DNA from: Palaemon carinicauda
Lineage: Eukaryota; Arthropoda; Malacostraca; Decapoda; Palaemonidae
Reading direction: 5' to 3'
NCBI RefSeq assembly: GCF_036898095.1
Contig: NC_090743.1
Span: 15,747,162-15,811,161, forward strand
Length of the DNA stretch: 64,000 nucleotides
The translations under genes were made by a program, and so were the position numbers. The notes below the pieces were generated by a model. That model did no database searches. It was not told the DNA's origin and saw only the letters and a program-made list of their open reading frames with translations. Shown here piece by piece: positions 13,101 to 24,250 of the stretch; position 1 is the stretch's first letter, and each line of letters opens with the position of its first letter.

Positions 13101-15144
13101 ATTAACAAACTTATGCCTGTCTCAGTTTAATCCTTAAATTAGGATAATTATGTCTTCTATAGCTGTGGTATATTTTCTTCAAGCATAAAAGAATAGAGGA
13201 AGTCTTTATATCTTTTTCTTAGTCATGATGAAATTAATTAATTTTGATAAACAGTAACTAATAGCGTTATTATTGTTACACTGTTGACCACCTAGCAATG
13301 AGTAAGATCTTGTCTGGTTGAAAAGTTTTTTTCATGGATGATCACCATTAACCCTCCTGTGAGGGAAGTATATGACAGTACGGAATGGCAATAAAATATA
13401 CAGTACTGCACTTAGGATATTGTTAACCAAGGTTATTTATTTAACCCAGTTTAGCTTTTTAAAATTCCCTTAAACCTTATTTTTCATTGATGGACTGCAT
13501 TTTGATGGTTAGATATGGCTGAAATTACAGTTTTATGATGGTCTCAAATTTTTAGGTGTTGTGTCACACTTTACTGCCATAATGTATGCAGATAAAAAGG
13601 AAGGAGCAAAATTACTTATTTTTCATCTCTTACGTCAGTATTGAAGAATAGCCAACCAATTACTTTTTAAAGTTTAGAATCCCTCTTTATTGTGCTGCCA
13701 ATTGATCCATAAATACATTTGATTAATTTTAGCATTAGGACGACAATTTAGAAGGATGTGTTTCGAGTCTATGGTGTTAAACTTCATGAGTAATTTGGAT
13801 GTTCTATACTCCAAGTGATCCAGCCACCATAGGGCATTACTTGAAGGTATTTGCAGCATTCCTTTGGCCCTTGGTTTACCTCCATTCATGCTTCATTTTT
13901 TTAGCTTTGCTTTCCAACCTTTCAACTTTTGCTTCATGGCGTAACTGCATGGTTTTTCCTCCATCAGAACCTGGGCGGTAAATGGACTCACAGGCCTCAG
14001 TGAGAAGTATTTGAAGTTGATGATGAGTTACAAACTTGAATAATCATAGTTGATATCTTGTTCTTATGTAACTATTCAGCCGTAATGTTTATTCCCATTA
14101 CTGGAGGTTTTATTAAAGATGTACGACTCAAATTATTAGGGACAACTATGAACTCAATCTATGAGGAAAAAATACTTGCTTTCACATTGAGTCATTGTTT
14201 CTCATTTATTAATGACAAGCATGTGGTTGTGTAAGTCTTCTTCTTTAAATGCAGATTGATCCTACAGGTTCCAGAGTACATAATCTTTATCCTTATTAGT
14301 AATAGATGAGCTTCATACAACATTATTGCCACTCATTAAATAGGCATATTTGGAACAGTTTTCATGAGTTCAAAGAAGTGAGATTATTTGTCTTTAATAT
14401 TACTGTAGATTTTGCATCATAATAATTGTATTACTGTATTATTTTTTTTATCCTGAAGAATTTTTAGCAAAATGACATATCAGTCAAAGTGATATAGTGA
14501 TAACTAAGCATATATTGAGAAAATATGGCCAATATATTAAAGTAACACAAATCAGTCTTCTCCAAGATGGAGGGGTGAAGTTTATAATAATGTGGAAGTC
14601 TGCATTTTGGTATTTTTTTCCTTTGTATGTTTATCATAAGGTTGTAAGATTTTAGAAACTCATCCTTTGTAATTCTAAACATTCAGTCTTGTTTACATAT
14701 ACTGTACAATAAATTCACCACCCTTTCTATCTTCATTAGCTTAGGTGTAGTATACAGTAATGAGAGTTGAATTATAGTCTTCACACCTCAAGGTGAGCAA
14801 TTTGCTTATTGTTTAACGTGAGAGTTGAGTTGTAGTCTTCACTTCAAGGTGAGCAACTTATGTTTTGTTATCAATGCCTCAAATGGTTGTAAGTACTGTA
14901 CTTTGTACAGTTAGTGAAACCATGTTAGCTTACAGGGCTCCTTATGGCTAGCATTATGTGAGATGAGTGTAAAGTCAGTGGTATGGTTAAAATTATTCAA
15001 TTATGTTAGTCAAAGCATAAATAACATAGAAACTTTTATTCAGTTTGTTAGTGATCAAATTTTTATATCGCAAATGGACGTCATAATTTTCTTCGGCTAC
15101 CATTTATAGTTTTAATTATGAGATCAGTGTCCAGTCAACTATAC
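10147..15144. other. intergenic, AT-rich, no gene seen
   Basis: No coding exon, RNA gene or clear transposon was found on either strand. The only local structure is a diverged tandem duplication near 14760-14870. Confidence 0.4.
14762..14872. repeat. two-copy tandem duplication (about 57 bp unit)
   Basis: A block containing 'gagagttgaattatagtctt' followed by 'caaggtgagcaa' recurs about 57 bp later as 'gagagttgagttgtagtctt' and 'caaggtgagcaa'. Confidence 0.6.
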
Positions 15145-15160
15145 TTTTTCAATATTAAAC

Positions 15161-15318
15161 TTACCCGATAATCATGTAGCTGTCAACTCCGTTGCCCGAC
15201 AGAATTCTACGGAAGGGATACGCCAGCGATCGCTATACAAGAGGGGGGTGTACTCACAAGCGCCACCTGTGGCCAGGTACTGCAGTACTTCTTGTTGACA
15301 CCACTTCAATTTTTCCTC
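15161..15318 (+). repeat. left inverted terminal repeat of the DIRS-like element
   Basis: 158 bp beginning TTACCCGATAATCATG and ending ATTTTTCCTC. Read by eye, it is the exact reverse complement of 21616-21773. A 16-bp outer extension (15145-15160) is not shared with the right end. Confidence 0.92.
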
Positions 15319-15511
15319 TGTCGTGCTTCCGGCAAGACGTTCATGGATACGCTTATAATTTTGGAGTCTTGTTCACGGTTTTTGGTGAAGTATTGCTCTA
15401 AGATTTCAGCTTTCGCTATTCAGGAAGTTTTATTATTAGCTTAGCTAGCTTTTGGAATTAATTTGATTAATTATGGTGACGAAGAGAGTATGAACTCTCT
15501 TTCACCTTTAA

Positions 15512-17580
15512 ATGGCCGACCCTTCCCTTAGACGGAAGTGTTGGTGTCTAAGAGAGTATAGACTCTCTTTCTTAATTTTGCTTAACAAAAGTTATAGATT
15601 TATTTTATATCTCTCCGCCTTTTATAGGCCTCTTCGATTAACTTCCTTTTTTATAAAATTATTAAAATTAATTTTTATATTTGTTTATATTCGACCTTTC
15701 CTAATAGTAGGCGGTCTTTTCTTGTACCGAAGTTAATTAACATTGAGCCCGTCATTTCGGTTTTACCTGTTAACATATTATGCTATTTTAATGTTTTTGA
15801 AAAAATTTCTTTGATAGTCTCGTACTGTTTCAAAGTTGAACTAACGTTTTGTTTTGTCTCTGCAGTTGTTAACGTTCAGAACGTTCAACTTGCGCTCTAT
15901 CGTTACGATAGAGAGAGAATTTTCACGGTGTCACGTTGCAGTAAGAGTAAACCGTTTATAACGTTTTGTTCATTCTTTCTTAGCTTAATGGTTTTAATTC
16001 TAATAAAGGAACTTTTTATTTGGGAAATCTTTCAGTTTTTTTTCCTTTACAATAATATGTTTTAACGAGTATATATGATTGGGCTCTTCTCTCAGGTTCT
16101 AAGTCTAGAGAGAGAGAGAGAGAGAGATAGAGACGGAGGGAGAGAGAGCTGGATAAACGTTTCGTTCAAGCGAGTAACGTTGTTATCGTTTTTGCTCTTC
16201 TCCCTAGTCTCTTTAGGGGAAGAAGGTAAACGTTTCTAGAGTTTATTCTTGTTCTCAAGCTTTATGCGGTGAGAGATTTTAAACGTAGTTTATTTGATGT
16301 AGTGTTTAGTCTCTTTCCAGCCACTGAATTATTTATCTTTCATTAGATTTTTCTGTTACATTGTAATTCTGTTTTCGCAATTACTAACTTTTAAAGAAGG
16401 ATAGAATTGCGTGTTTCAGGTACAAACCACTTAAAGTTTCGAGTTCAGTGAAATAAGTGCAAACAGAAATTCAAAAGTGATAAGTGATTAGCACAAAGTG
16501 TGTCAGTGTTGTGCATGAGGGTACTTCTTGCGTGCCAGTCGTCCTCCCAGTCCGGGACCTCTTGCAAGCTCCCAAGCCCAGGGGAGAAGCAATGTCGAAG
16601 GGCAAAAGGGTTCGGCAGGCCTTGATCGGGGCACAGAAGTATCCTCGGTGGTTGCGGGCGTGTCTTACAGAGACCGTCACTCCCACCCGCAGACGATTGA
16701 GCCCTTATTTTACTCGTCTGCAGAAGAAATTTCGGGGAGATAACGCTGGACTCAGGTCTCAAGACCTCTTAAACGTAAAGTCCAGACCTCTAGAGTTCAA
16801 CAACCCGGATGCAGTCATTGGGTTAGCTCTGACTCTCCGCAGTCATCAGGTGACTGCACACCTCCTAAGAGAGGTAAGGTGATGCCGCAACAGACCTCAT
16901 CTTCTGTTAAGGCTTTGCCTCAGCAGACCTTAGCGTCTGCCGACCCCAAGATGACTTTGCTGCAGTCCATGCAGTCACAGCTTGCGGTCTTAATGCGTAA
17001 GTGTCAGGCTGAGAAGGTTACACCTCCTCCTGCGATCGCTTTGCCTCACCGCAGTCCAGTCTGCCAGGCGTACGATGTTGAGGTTCCTCTGGATACCTTA
17101 CCGCGTACTGAGTTGCCAGTTACCAGCGGTGTGCAGCAACCTCCGCCTCCCTTAAGGCAACCTCAGCAATGGGAGCAGGAATCTTATGCCTTACTTCCTC
17201 CGCTTCCGCTTGCGGTTCCACCAGCGAGGCAACAATCTCTTGAGGTACGACAACCTCTTCCATCAATGAGGCAGCCACCTCAGCATTCGCTGCAGCGACC
17301 TCAACCCTCCTCAAGGCGAGAGCCTCAACTCCTTAGGCTAGCACCTCAGGAACCTCAACTCGCGAGACTAGAACTGCGTTCTGCGCAGCCGCTACCTCAA
17401 CTCTCGCAGCTCACACCTCAGGAACCTTAACTCGTTCCTCAGGAACCTGCTACTGCGCATCCGCAACCCTTACAGCAAGCGCAACTCTTGAGGCAGCAAC
17501 CTCATGCTATGAGTCAGCCACCTCAACGCATGCATCTGCCACTTTCTCCTCAACTTGAGCCTCTTCCCATTCAACTTGGA
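15512..17580 (+). pseudogene. DIRS-like gag region, decayed
   Basis: It begins MADPSLRRKC, matching the MADPS start at 5181, but reaches stops quickly. The open reading resumes around 16484-16882 and then 16879-17430. The last part is very rich in Pro, Gln and Leu, with repeated QEP and RQP units and a helical patch near 16945-17010 (LLQSMQSQLAVLMRK). It is the first ORF of the element, presumably structural or nucleic-acid binding. Several frame changes mean no intact protein is possible. Confidence 0.6.
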
Positions 17581-17584
17581 AATA

Positions 17585-17990
17585 ACAAATGACAATAATA
17601 ACACCTCATTACTTTCATAACTTGCATTTGTAATCATATACATGTATGCCTACACAAACATTATGATAATGGAGGATATTTGTATTACTTATATAAAAAT
17701 ATATATGTATTCCTTGCAATATATTTTTAACAATATCGCAAAATATGGCAAAAATATCTTCAAAACAAAAATGAATCATGAGTTATGAATGTAAGGTAAA
17801 TATTATGTTGATATTAAAACCCCATGCAAGCATGCATGAAGTAATGCAGTGTTGCCAACAGGGCGAGTTTCCCTTTCCTGAGGTGAAGTAGATTATAGTA
17901 CATTTAGTGTAGCTTAATTCTACGATTATCATGCCGGCTATCAAATTCATCAACAAAACAGTCTAAATCAATTCCCTCGGCACGTGCACT
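17585..17990. other. AT-rich block interrupting the gag-RT region
   Basis: Composition changes sharply from GC-balanced gag sequence to AT-rich DNA, with stops in all forward frames, then returns near 18000. It looks like a later insertion or a replacement by unrelated DNA. I could not identify its termini. Confidence 0.35.
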
Positions 17991-18084
17991 TTCAATGGAC
18001 GGTAATGCGATATTACTCACTCTAGCACTGGTCATGGAATTTCTGAGAAATGTTACACGCCATGCAACACGCTCTGCTTACCTT

Positions 18085-18164
18085 ACAGCATGCTCTACAT
18101 ACAGCATGCTCTGCATACAGCATGCTCTGCATACAGCATGCTCTGCATACAACATGCTCTGCAT
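18085..18164. repeat. 16-bp tandem repeat, five copies
   Basis: The unit acagcatgctctgcat is repeated five times head to tail with single substitutions in the first and last copies. It lies inside the DIRS-like element. Confidence 0.9.
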
Positions 18165-18616
18165 ACCTTACCGCATGCTTCTCAGTCACACATCTTTGGT
18201 TGTTGCCAACTCACTAGACTGTCAAGCAGTTTCATAACGTTGCCTTCTAGTCTGCTGCTTTTGCACCAGTGAAACCCTCACTGAGAGAACTTAACTTTTC
18301 TCGGATATGGTCCCTGTAGATGAGAAAGTGCTTTTCTCCCTCCTTCTGATATTCCCTTGAGGACTCTGTCATTTGGAGAGGAGCCTTTAGCTGCGTAGCC
18401 TCCTATGGACTTTTATTTAAGCATAACATGCTCCCAGGGAAGGTAATGGTTCCACTTCAGTCGCTAACCCCGTCTGTTACCACACCTGCTCCCATAGACC
18501 TTGAGCTGTGTTGCAAGACATGCAGTCCAAGCTTAGTCCTTGTTAGAGGATTTTTTTGTTTACGGAGTCAGTGTGTCACTGGGAAGACGTTCAACAACCA
18601 GCAGAAGTGACTTGTT

Positions 18617-19060
18617 GTGACGCAGTGCGGCAACCTCAGCAACCCGATAAGGAGTTGTCTGTACGACCGAGACAGTCTAGACAGCTTCGGGTTGTCTCTG
18701 TACTTCCTCGCTTCCCCATGGTTGACAGTTCACAGACTGTGCAGCAGTACCATGATCTTGTGTCCGGCTCCGTCAGACGACTGGCTTTTAAGAGCTCCCA
18801 CAAGTCGTCGCTGTCTGGAGATTCTCAGATGGACTATGGATCTGACCAAGGAACTGGGCCTCCTGGTCAATTTTGAGGAGTCTCAGCTCGTCCCATCCCA
18901 GACCATTGTCTCCCTGGGTATGGATCTTCAGAGTCGAGCTTTTCGGGCTTTTCCGTCGGCCCCAAGGATCTTCCAAGCCCTAGAATGCATCCAGAGCATG
19001 CTGAGAAGGAACCGATGCTCAGTCAGGTAGTGGATGAGTCTAACAGGGACACTTTCATCG
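18617..19060 (+). pseudogene. DIRS-like reverse transcriptase, C-terminal remnant
   Basis: The frame gives SDDWLLRAP, equivalent to the catalytic Y-x-D-D-W box of DIRS reverse transcriptases, followed by DLTKELGLLVNFEESQLVPS and VSLGMDLQSRAFRAFP. These are typical of the palm/thumb side of this family. Sequence upstream corresponding to the fingers and first catalytic Asp is not recognisable, so the enzyme appears internally deleted. The tyrosine and first residues of the catalytic box are also altered. Confidence 0.7.
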
Positions 19061-19232
19061 CTGGCCCTGTTCATCGTGTTAGGGAGACTCCACCTCCCCC
19101 CCTTCAGTATCATCTAGCTGCTCACTGGATAAAGGACATGACGCTAGAGACGGTCTCAGTTCCTGTTTCCAAAGAGAGGAGGTCTTCTCTCGCGTGGTGT
19201 AAGAACAGCTTTCTTCTCAAGGAAGTCTACCT

Positions 19233-19493
19233 TTGGCTGTTCAGAAACCCGACCGCCTTCTCCTCTCGGACGCATCAGACACGGGCTGGGGTGGGACTTT
19301 GGACGGACAGGAATGCTCGGGAACATGGAATCAGGAACAAAGGACACTTCACATCAATTGCAAGGAGTTGTTGGCGGTTCTTCTGGCCTTGATAAACTTC
19401 AAGTCCCTCCAGCTTAACAAAGTGGTGGAGGTGGACTCTGACAACACCACAGCCCTGGCTTACATCTTCAAGCAGGGAGGGACTCTTTCGTGA
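19233..19493 (+). pseudogene. DIRS-like RNase H domain
   Basis: The frame reads LLLSDASDTGWGGTLDG, then a conserved Glu-containing helix (NCKELLAVLLAL) and VEVDSDNTTALAYI. The D...E...D arrangement is the RNase H active site used to remove the RNA template after reverse transcription. The frame stops soon after (GGTLS, then a TGA at 19491), so continuation to the recombinase is broken. Confidence 0.75.
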
Positions 19494-19726
19494 AGTTGTT
19501 CTAGATCGCAAGGGACCTCCTCATCTGGTCTAAAGATCGAAAGCTCACGCTGGTAACGAGGTTCATTCAGGGCGGTATGAATGTCATGGCAGATCACCTC
19601 AGGCGGAAGGGTCAGGTCATCCCCACAGAGTGGACCCTTCACTAGAATGTTTGCAGCAGACTTTGGGCCCTGTGGGGTCAGCCAACCATAGATCTGTTCG
19701 CTACCTCGATAACCTAGAGACTCCTG

Positions 19727-21098
19727 TTGTATTGTTCTCCGATTCCAGACCCAGCAGCAGTTCACGTGGATGCTTTTCTGCTGGATTGGTTCCATCTCGA
19801 CCTGTATGCATTCCCGCCGTTCAAGATTGTCAACAGGGTACTTCAGAAGTTCTCCTCTCGCAAAGGGACACGGCTGACGTTGGTTGGCTCCGCTCTGGCC
19901 CGCGAGAGAATGGTTCTTAGAGGTACTGCAATGGCTGGTCGACATTCCCAGGGCTCTTCCTCTAGGAGTGAACCTTCTACGTCTACCTCACGTAAAGAAG
20001 GTACACCCAAACCTCCACGCTCTTCGTCTGACTGCCTTCAGACTTTCGAAAGACCCTCAAGAGCTAGGGGCTTTTCGAAGGAGGCAGCCAGAGCGATTGC
20101 CAAAGCAAGGAGAACATCCACTCTCAGAATCTATCAGTCTCAAGGGGAAGTCTTCCGTAGCTGGTACAAGACCAATGCAGTTTCCTCAACCAGTAACACT
20201 GTAACCCAGATTGCTGACTTCCTGTTATATCTAAGGAAAGTAAGATCCCTTTCAGCTCCTACGATCAAGGGTTACAGAAGTATGTTGGCAGCGGTTTTCC
20301 GCCACAGAGGCTTGGATCTTTCCACCAACAAAGATCTACAGGACCTCCCTAGGTCTTTTGAGACCTCAAAGGAACGTCGGTTGTCCACTCCAGGCTGGAA
20401 TCTAGACGTGGTCCTAAGGTTCCTTATGTCATCAAGATTTGAACCTCTCCAATCAGCCTCTTTTTATGACCTCACATTAAAAACTCTTTTCCTCGTGTGC
20501 TTGACAACAGCTAAAAGAGTAAGTGAGATCCACACCTTCAGCAGGATCATTGTTTTCACATCTGAAACGGCTACATGTTCCTTGCAGCTCGGTTTTTGCT
20601 AAACGAGCTTCCTTCACGTCCTTGGCCTAAGTCGTTCGAGATCCCAAGCCTGTCCAACTTGGTGGGGAATGAACTGGAGAGAGTACTTTGCCCAGTTAGA
20701 GCTCTTAGGTACTATCTAAAAAGGTCTTAACCTTTACGAGGACAATCAGAAGCCTTATGGTGTGCTATCAAGAAACCTTCTTTTCCAAGTTCTAAGAACT
20801 CAGTTTCTTACTATTCAGGCTTCTGATTAGAGAAGCACATTCTCATCTGAAGGAAGAAGACCTTGCTTTGCTGAAGGTAAGGACACATGAAGTGGGAGCT
20901 GTGGCTACTTCAGTGGCCTTCAAACAGAGCCATTCTCTGCAGAGTGTTATGGATGCAACCTATTGGAGAAGCAAGTCAGTGTTCGCATCATTCTATCTCA
21001 AAGATGTCCAGTCTCTTTACGAGTACTGCTACACCCTGGGACCATTCGTAGCAACGAATGCAGTAGTAGGCGAGGGCTCAGCCACTACATTCCCATAA
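19727..21098 (+). pseudogene. DIRS-like tyrosine recombinase, broken
   Basis: The open part at 19727-20602 has an N-terminal SAM-like region (LRIYQSQGEVFRSWY; LSAPTIKGYRSMLAAVFRH) and the first catalytic arginine in TAKRVSEIHTF. After a frame break, the C-terminal part at 20868-21098 has RTHEVGAVATS and FASFYLKDV. Active family members have H-x-x-R followed by the nucleophilic Tyr. Here the Arg position is Gly (GGA codon), while the Tyr is kept. Its role would be integrating circular element DNA. The frame break, stop and lost Arg make it inactive. Confidence 0.8.
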
Positions 21099-21483
21099 TC
21101 CCATAACCTTTTAACCTTTCTCTTGAATACTTTTTATGGGTTGTACGGTCGGCTAAGAAGCCTTCCACATCCTTGTTGATTTGGCGGGTGGTCAATTCTT
21201 TCTTGAGAAGCGCCGAGGTTAAAGGTTGTGATGAGGTCCTTTAGTATGGGTTGCAGCCCTTGATACTTCAGCACCTTAGAGTTGTTCAGCCTCCTAAGAG
21301 GAACGCTGCGCTCAGTAAGGAAGACGAACTTATTTAAGGCAGAGTAATGGCTCAAGTCGACTTCCTTACCAGGTACTTGTAATTTCATTGTTATTTTGAA
21401 TAACTGATAATATGAAATACGGGATACTTAGCTTCTTGATATACATGTACACTGGTTTTCACCCACCTCCCTGGGTGTGAATC

Positions 21484-21573
21484 AGCTACATGATTATCGG
21501 GTAAGTTTAATATTGAAAAATGTTATTTTCATTAGTAAAATAAATTTTTGAATATACTTACCCGATAATCATG
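21484..21573. repeat. internal complementary region of the DIRS-like element
   Basis: About 90 bp. The left half is the reverse complement of the element's left end, including the outer 16 bp. The right half is the reverse complement of the extreme right end, including its outer 38 bp. The two meet at the circle junction, read on the minus strand as gaaaataaca next to tttttcaata. This is the template region that joins the ends in DIRS replication, and it allowed the element ends to be set at 15145 and 21810/21811. Confidence 0.88.
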
Positions 21574-21615
21574 ATTTAATTGACCCACCCTTCCTCCCCA
21601 TAGAACCAGTGGACC

Positions 21616-21773
21616 GAGGAAAAATTGAAGTGGTGTCAACAAGAAGTACTGCAGTACCTGGCCACAGGTGGCGCTTGTGAGTACACCCCCCTCTTGTATA
21701 GCGATCGCTGGCGTATCCCTTCCGTAGAATTCTGTCGGGCAACGGAGTTGACAGCTACATGATTATCGGGTAA
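21616..21773 (-). repeat. right inverted terminal repeat of the DIRS-like element
   Basis: The reverse complement is identical by eye to 15161-15318. It is followed by a 38-bp outer extension (to 21811) that is present only at this end and in the internal complementary region. Confidence 0.92.
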
Positions 21774-21811
21774 GTATATTCAAAAATTTATTTTACTAAT
21801 GAAAATAACAT

Positions 21812-23530
21812 ATTTCATTCCAGCCTCTAACCTTTTATTTTATTCTGCAAAAATAACATCAATGAGATATAGATAGGATCCATGGTAATTGTTTGATTTA
21901 TGAACTACAGTGCTGTAGTTTAGTTTTATATCTAACTACAGTACTGCACATAGCTTCTAGTGAGTTAGGTCACGTAGTTATTGTTGTATTTTCTCTCTTT
22001 TCATGTTTCTGGTTAGTGACATACTTTTATAAACCATATTTTGTCTGTGTGTTAGGAGATATCTTTACATATATATTGTCATGATTTTATATTTCAATTT
22101 TCTTAGTAAGCAAGACTGCCTTGCCAGATAATTTGAGAAGGGAATTAAAAAGTGATAGACTACAATTACTGTAATATGTATTTTTTTTTCATTTATGAAA
22201 GTTATTGACTAGAATTATGGCTTTAAGAGATACAATAGTGAATAAGATGAATAAAAGTAGGTTGCTTGAAACATAATTGTGGAATGGTAAGAAATTACAT
22301 TTTATGTGTTCTATGTTGTAATTTTTCATCCTTTCTTTTTGTTTTGAGTATTTTTGCAGATACTGTACACTATATAGAATGAATACAGGGTATAAATGAT
22401 GACACGACTGAACCATCATTGTACAGGTCTTGTCTTGATATGTTTTTTATTCTTCTTTTTCTCTTTATTTCCTTTTTTATTTTGGTGTCTCAATTCTTTC
22501 ATTGTGCCCTAGTTTCTCAATACAGTTTTGTTACTCTTAAATGCACAAAAAAAAAGAAAAGCTCAAGTTTGAGTAAATATTTTCCAAAACTTTTTAGGGG
22601 GCTTACAATACATCTGATGATGATTTTGTGTGTAGATATAAATTATCTTGGACTTCATTTGCAGATGTGCAGTGGTTTTATGCACATTGCTTGCAGATGT
22701 TCATTTTGTTTATTATTGATTCTAGAACACTGCATATAGTGCGCAAACAAGATTATATGTATTCAACAGGCTTTGCTTTGCAAATGCAATCCTAAACTGG
22801 ACATCACTTTTTGTTTGTCTAATGCTCACAAGACTAATGTAGTTTTTAACTTTTATAGGTACTGAATGTTTAATGTTCACAATGTTTTTGCATTTTTGCA
22901 ACGTTTTATTAGTATAATAAGGAACCCTATTGTCAAGTGTCACATTGTTATACACTATAGTATTGATTATAGAATATAGGTCACCGAACTGAAGTTGTTA
23001 ATTATTTTTAACATTATTATGAGTTGAATTGCAAATCAAAGTACAGTTTTACTTTCACATTTGTTTATTACACTTTTATATGATGTAATTTGCATAGAGC
23101 TTTTATAATGGTTTTATTGATATTGTAATATTTTTATGTACATGAGTTATGCCAAATAGGTATTGTTAAGTGTGAAAACATCAATAAAAAGAATTTATAT
23201 GTTTGTTACAGGTATTGTTATTATGCTCCCAATATTGTTTAAAACAAATGCAATAAAGAGATAAATTCTATGTGATCCAAGTTGGCTTCTTATACTATAT
23301 TCTCTTGTGTACATTTTTTCTCCATTTACCCAGACTTCTAGCAACTTTCTGTGTCCTATCTTGATAGTTTGATGACTCGTAAGGTGTTACAATAGAACCT
23401 TGGAGGTTGAAGCAAATTTGTTTCAGAAGTCTGTTCAAACACCAATTTGTTTGAAGTTGAGATGATGGCAAGGGGCAAATGTCAAATTGGAGAAGGGTGT
23501 TATTGTTTGCAAGAAGAGTTCACTTCCATG
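21812..23530. other. intergenic, AT-rich, no gene seen
   Basis: No exon with codon structure and splice context was found on either strand. Only short chance open frames are present. Confidence 0.4.
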
Positions 23531-23639
23531 ATAATTTCAGGTTGCAGTTTTTCAGTTTTTCCAAGTCTACAGTATTCCACTTTACCGCTGTTTTGTGAAT
23601 TTTTTCATAAACTTCTGCACTTCCCTCAATCACGGTTGG

Positions 23640-24250
23640 TTGGTTGGCCAGGGCACCAGCCACTCGTTGAGATACTTCAGCTAGAGAGTTATGTGGTCCC
23701 TTGACTGGCCAGACTACTCTCTGGTTACGGTTCACTTTCCCTTTGCCTACACATACATCGAATAGTTCGGCATATTACTTACAGATTCTCCTCTGTCCGC
23801 ATACACCTGACAACACTGAGATTACCAAACAATTCTACTTCACTCAAGGGGTTAACTACTGCACTATAATTGTTCAGTGGCTACTTTCCTCTTGGTAAGG
23901 GTAGAAGAGACTCTTTAGCTATGGTAAGCAGATCTTCTAGGAGAAGGAAACTCCAAAATCAAACCATTGTACTCTAGTCTTGGGTAGTGCCATTGCCTCT
24001 GCACCATGGTCTTCCACAGTCTTGGGTTAGAATTCTCTTGCTTGAGGGCACACTCGGGCACACTATTCTATCCAATTTCTCTTCCTCTTGTTAAAGTGTT
24101 TATAATTTATATTTAATATTGTTACTATTCTTAAAATATTTTAGTTTTCCTTGTTTCCTTTCCTCACTGGGCTATTTTCCCTTTTGGGGGCCCCTGGTCT
24201 TATAGCATCCTGCTTTTCCAATTAGGGTTGTAGCTTTGCAAGAATAATAG
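23640..24250 (+). mobile_element. LINE 3' end, family with (TAA)n tails
   Basis: It shares blocks with the minus-strand copy at 33899-34610. These include a segment around 'actggccagactactctc', the 'accatggtcttccac' segment, and the terminal 'cctttcctcactgggctatt' ... 'ccaattagggttgtagctt' segment. In other copies this terminal segment runs directly into TAA repeats. No coding part is seen here. Confidence 0.65.

Larger units (their letters stand above)
15145..21811 (+). mobile_element. DIRS-like tyrosine-recombinase retroelement with both ends, coding region defective
   Basis: The element is about 6.67 kb and bounded by inverted terminal repeats. Order on the + strand: left repeat, leader, MADPS gag start (15512), proline/glutamine-rich gag (to about 17580), reverse transcriptase remnant, RNase H, tyrosine recombinase, internal complementary region, right repeat. 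This order and the internal complementary region define DIRS elements, which replicate through a circular intermediate instead of using an integrase. The ends were placed by comparing the internal region with both flanks. Coding parts carry stops, frameshifts, an internal deletion and a changed recombinase residue, so this copy is not autonomous. Confidence 0.88.

Noticed and set aside
18085..18164. Coding repeat protein
   Set aside because: A 16-bp unit shifts frame each copy, so it cannot encode a regular repeat, and it lies in a broken retroelement.
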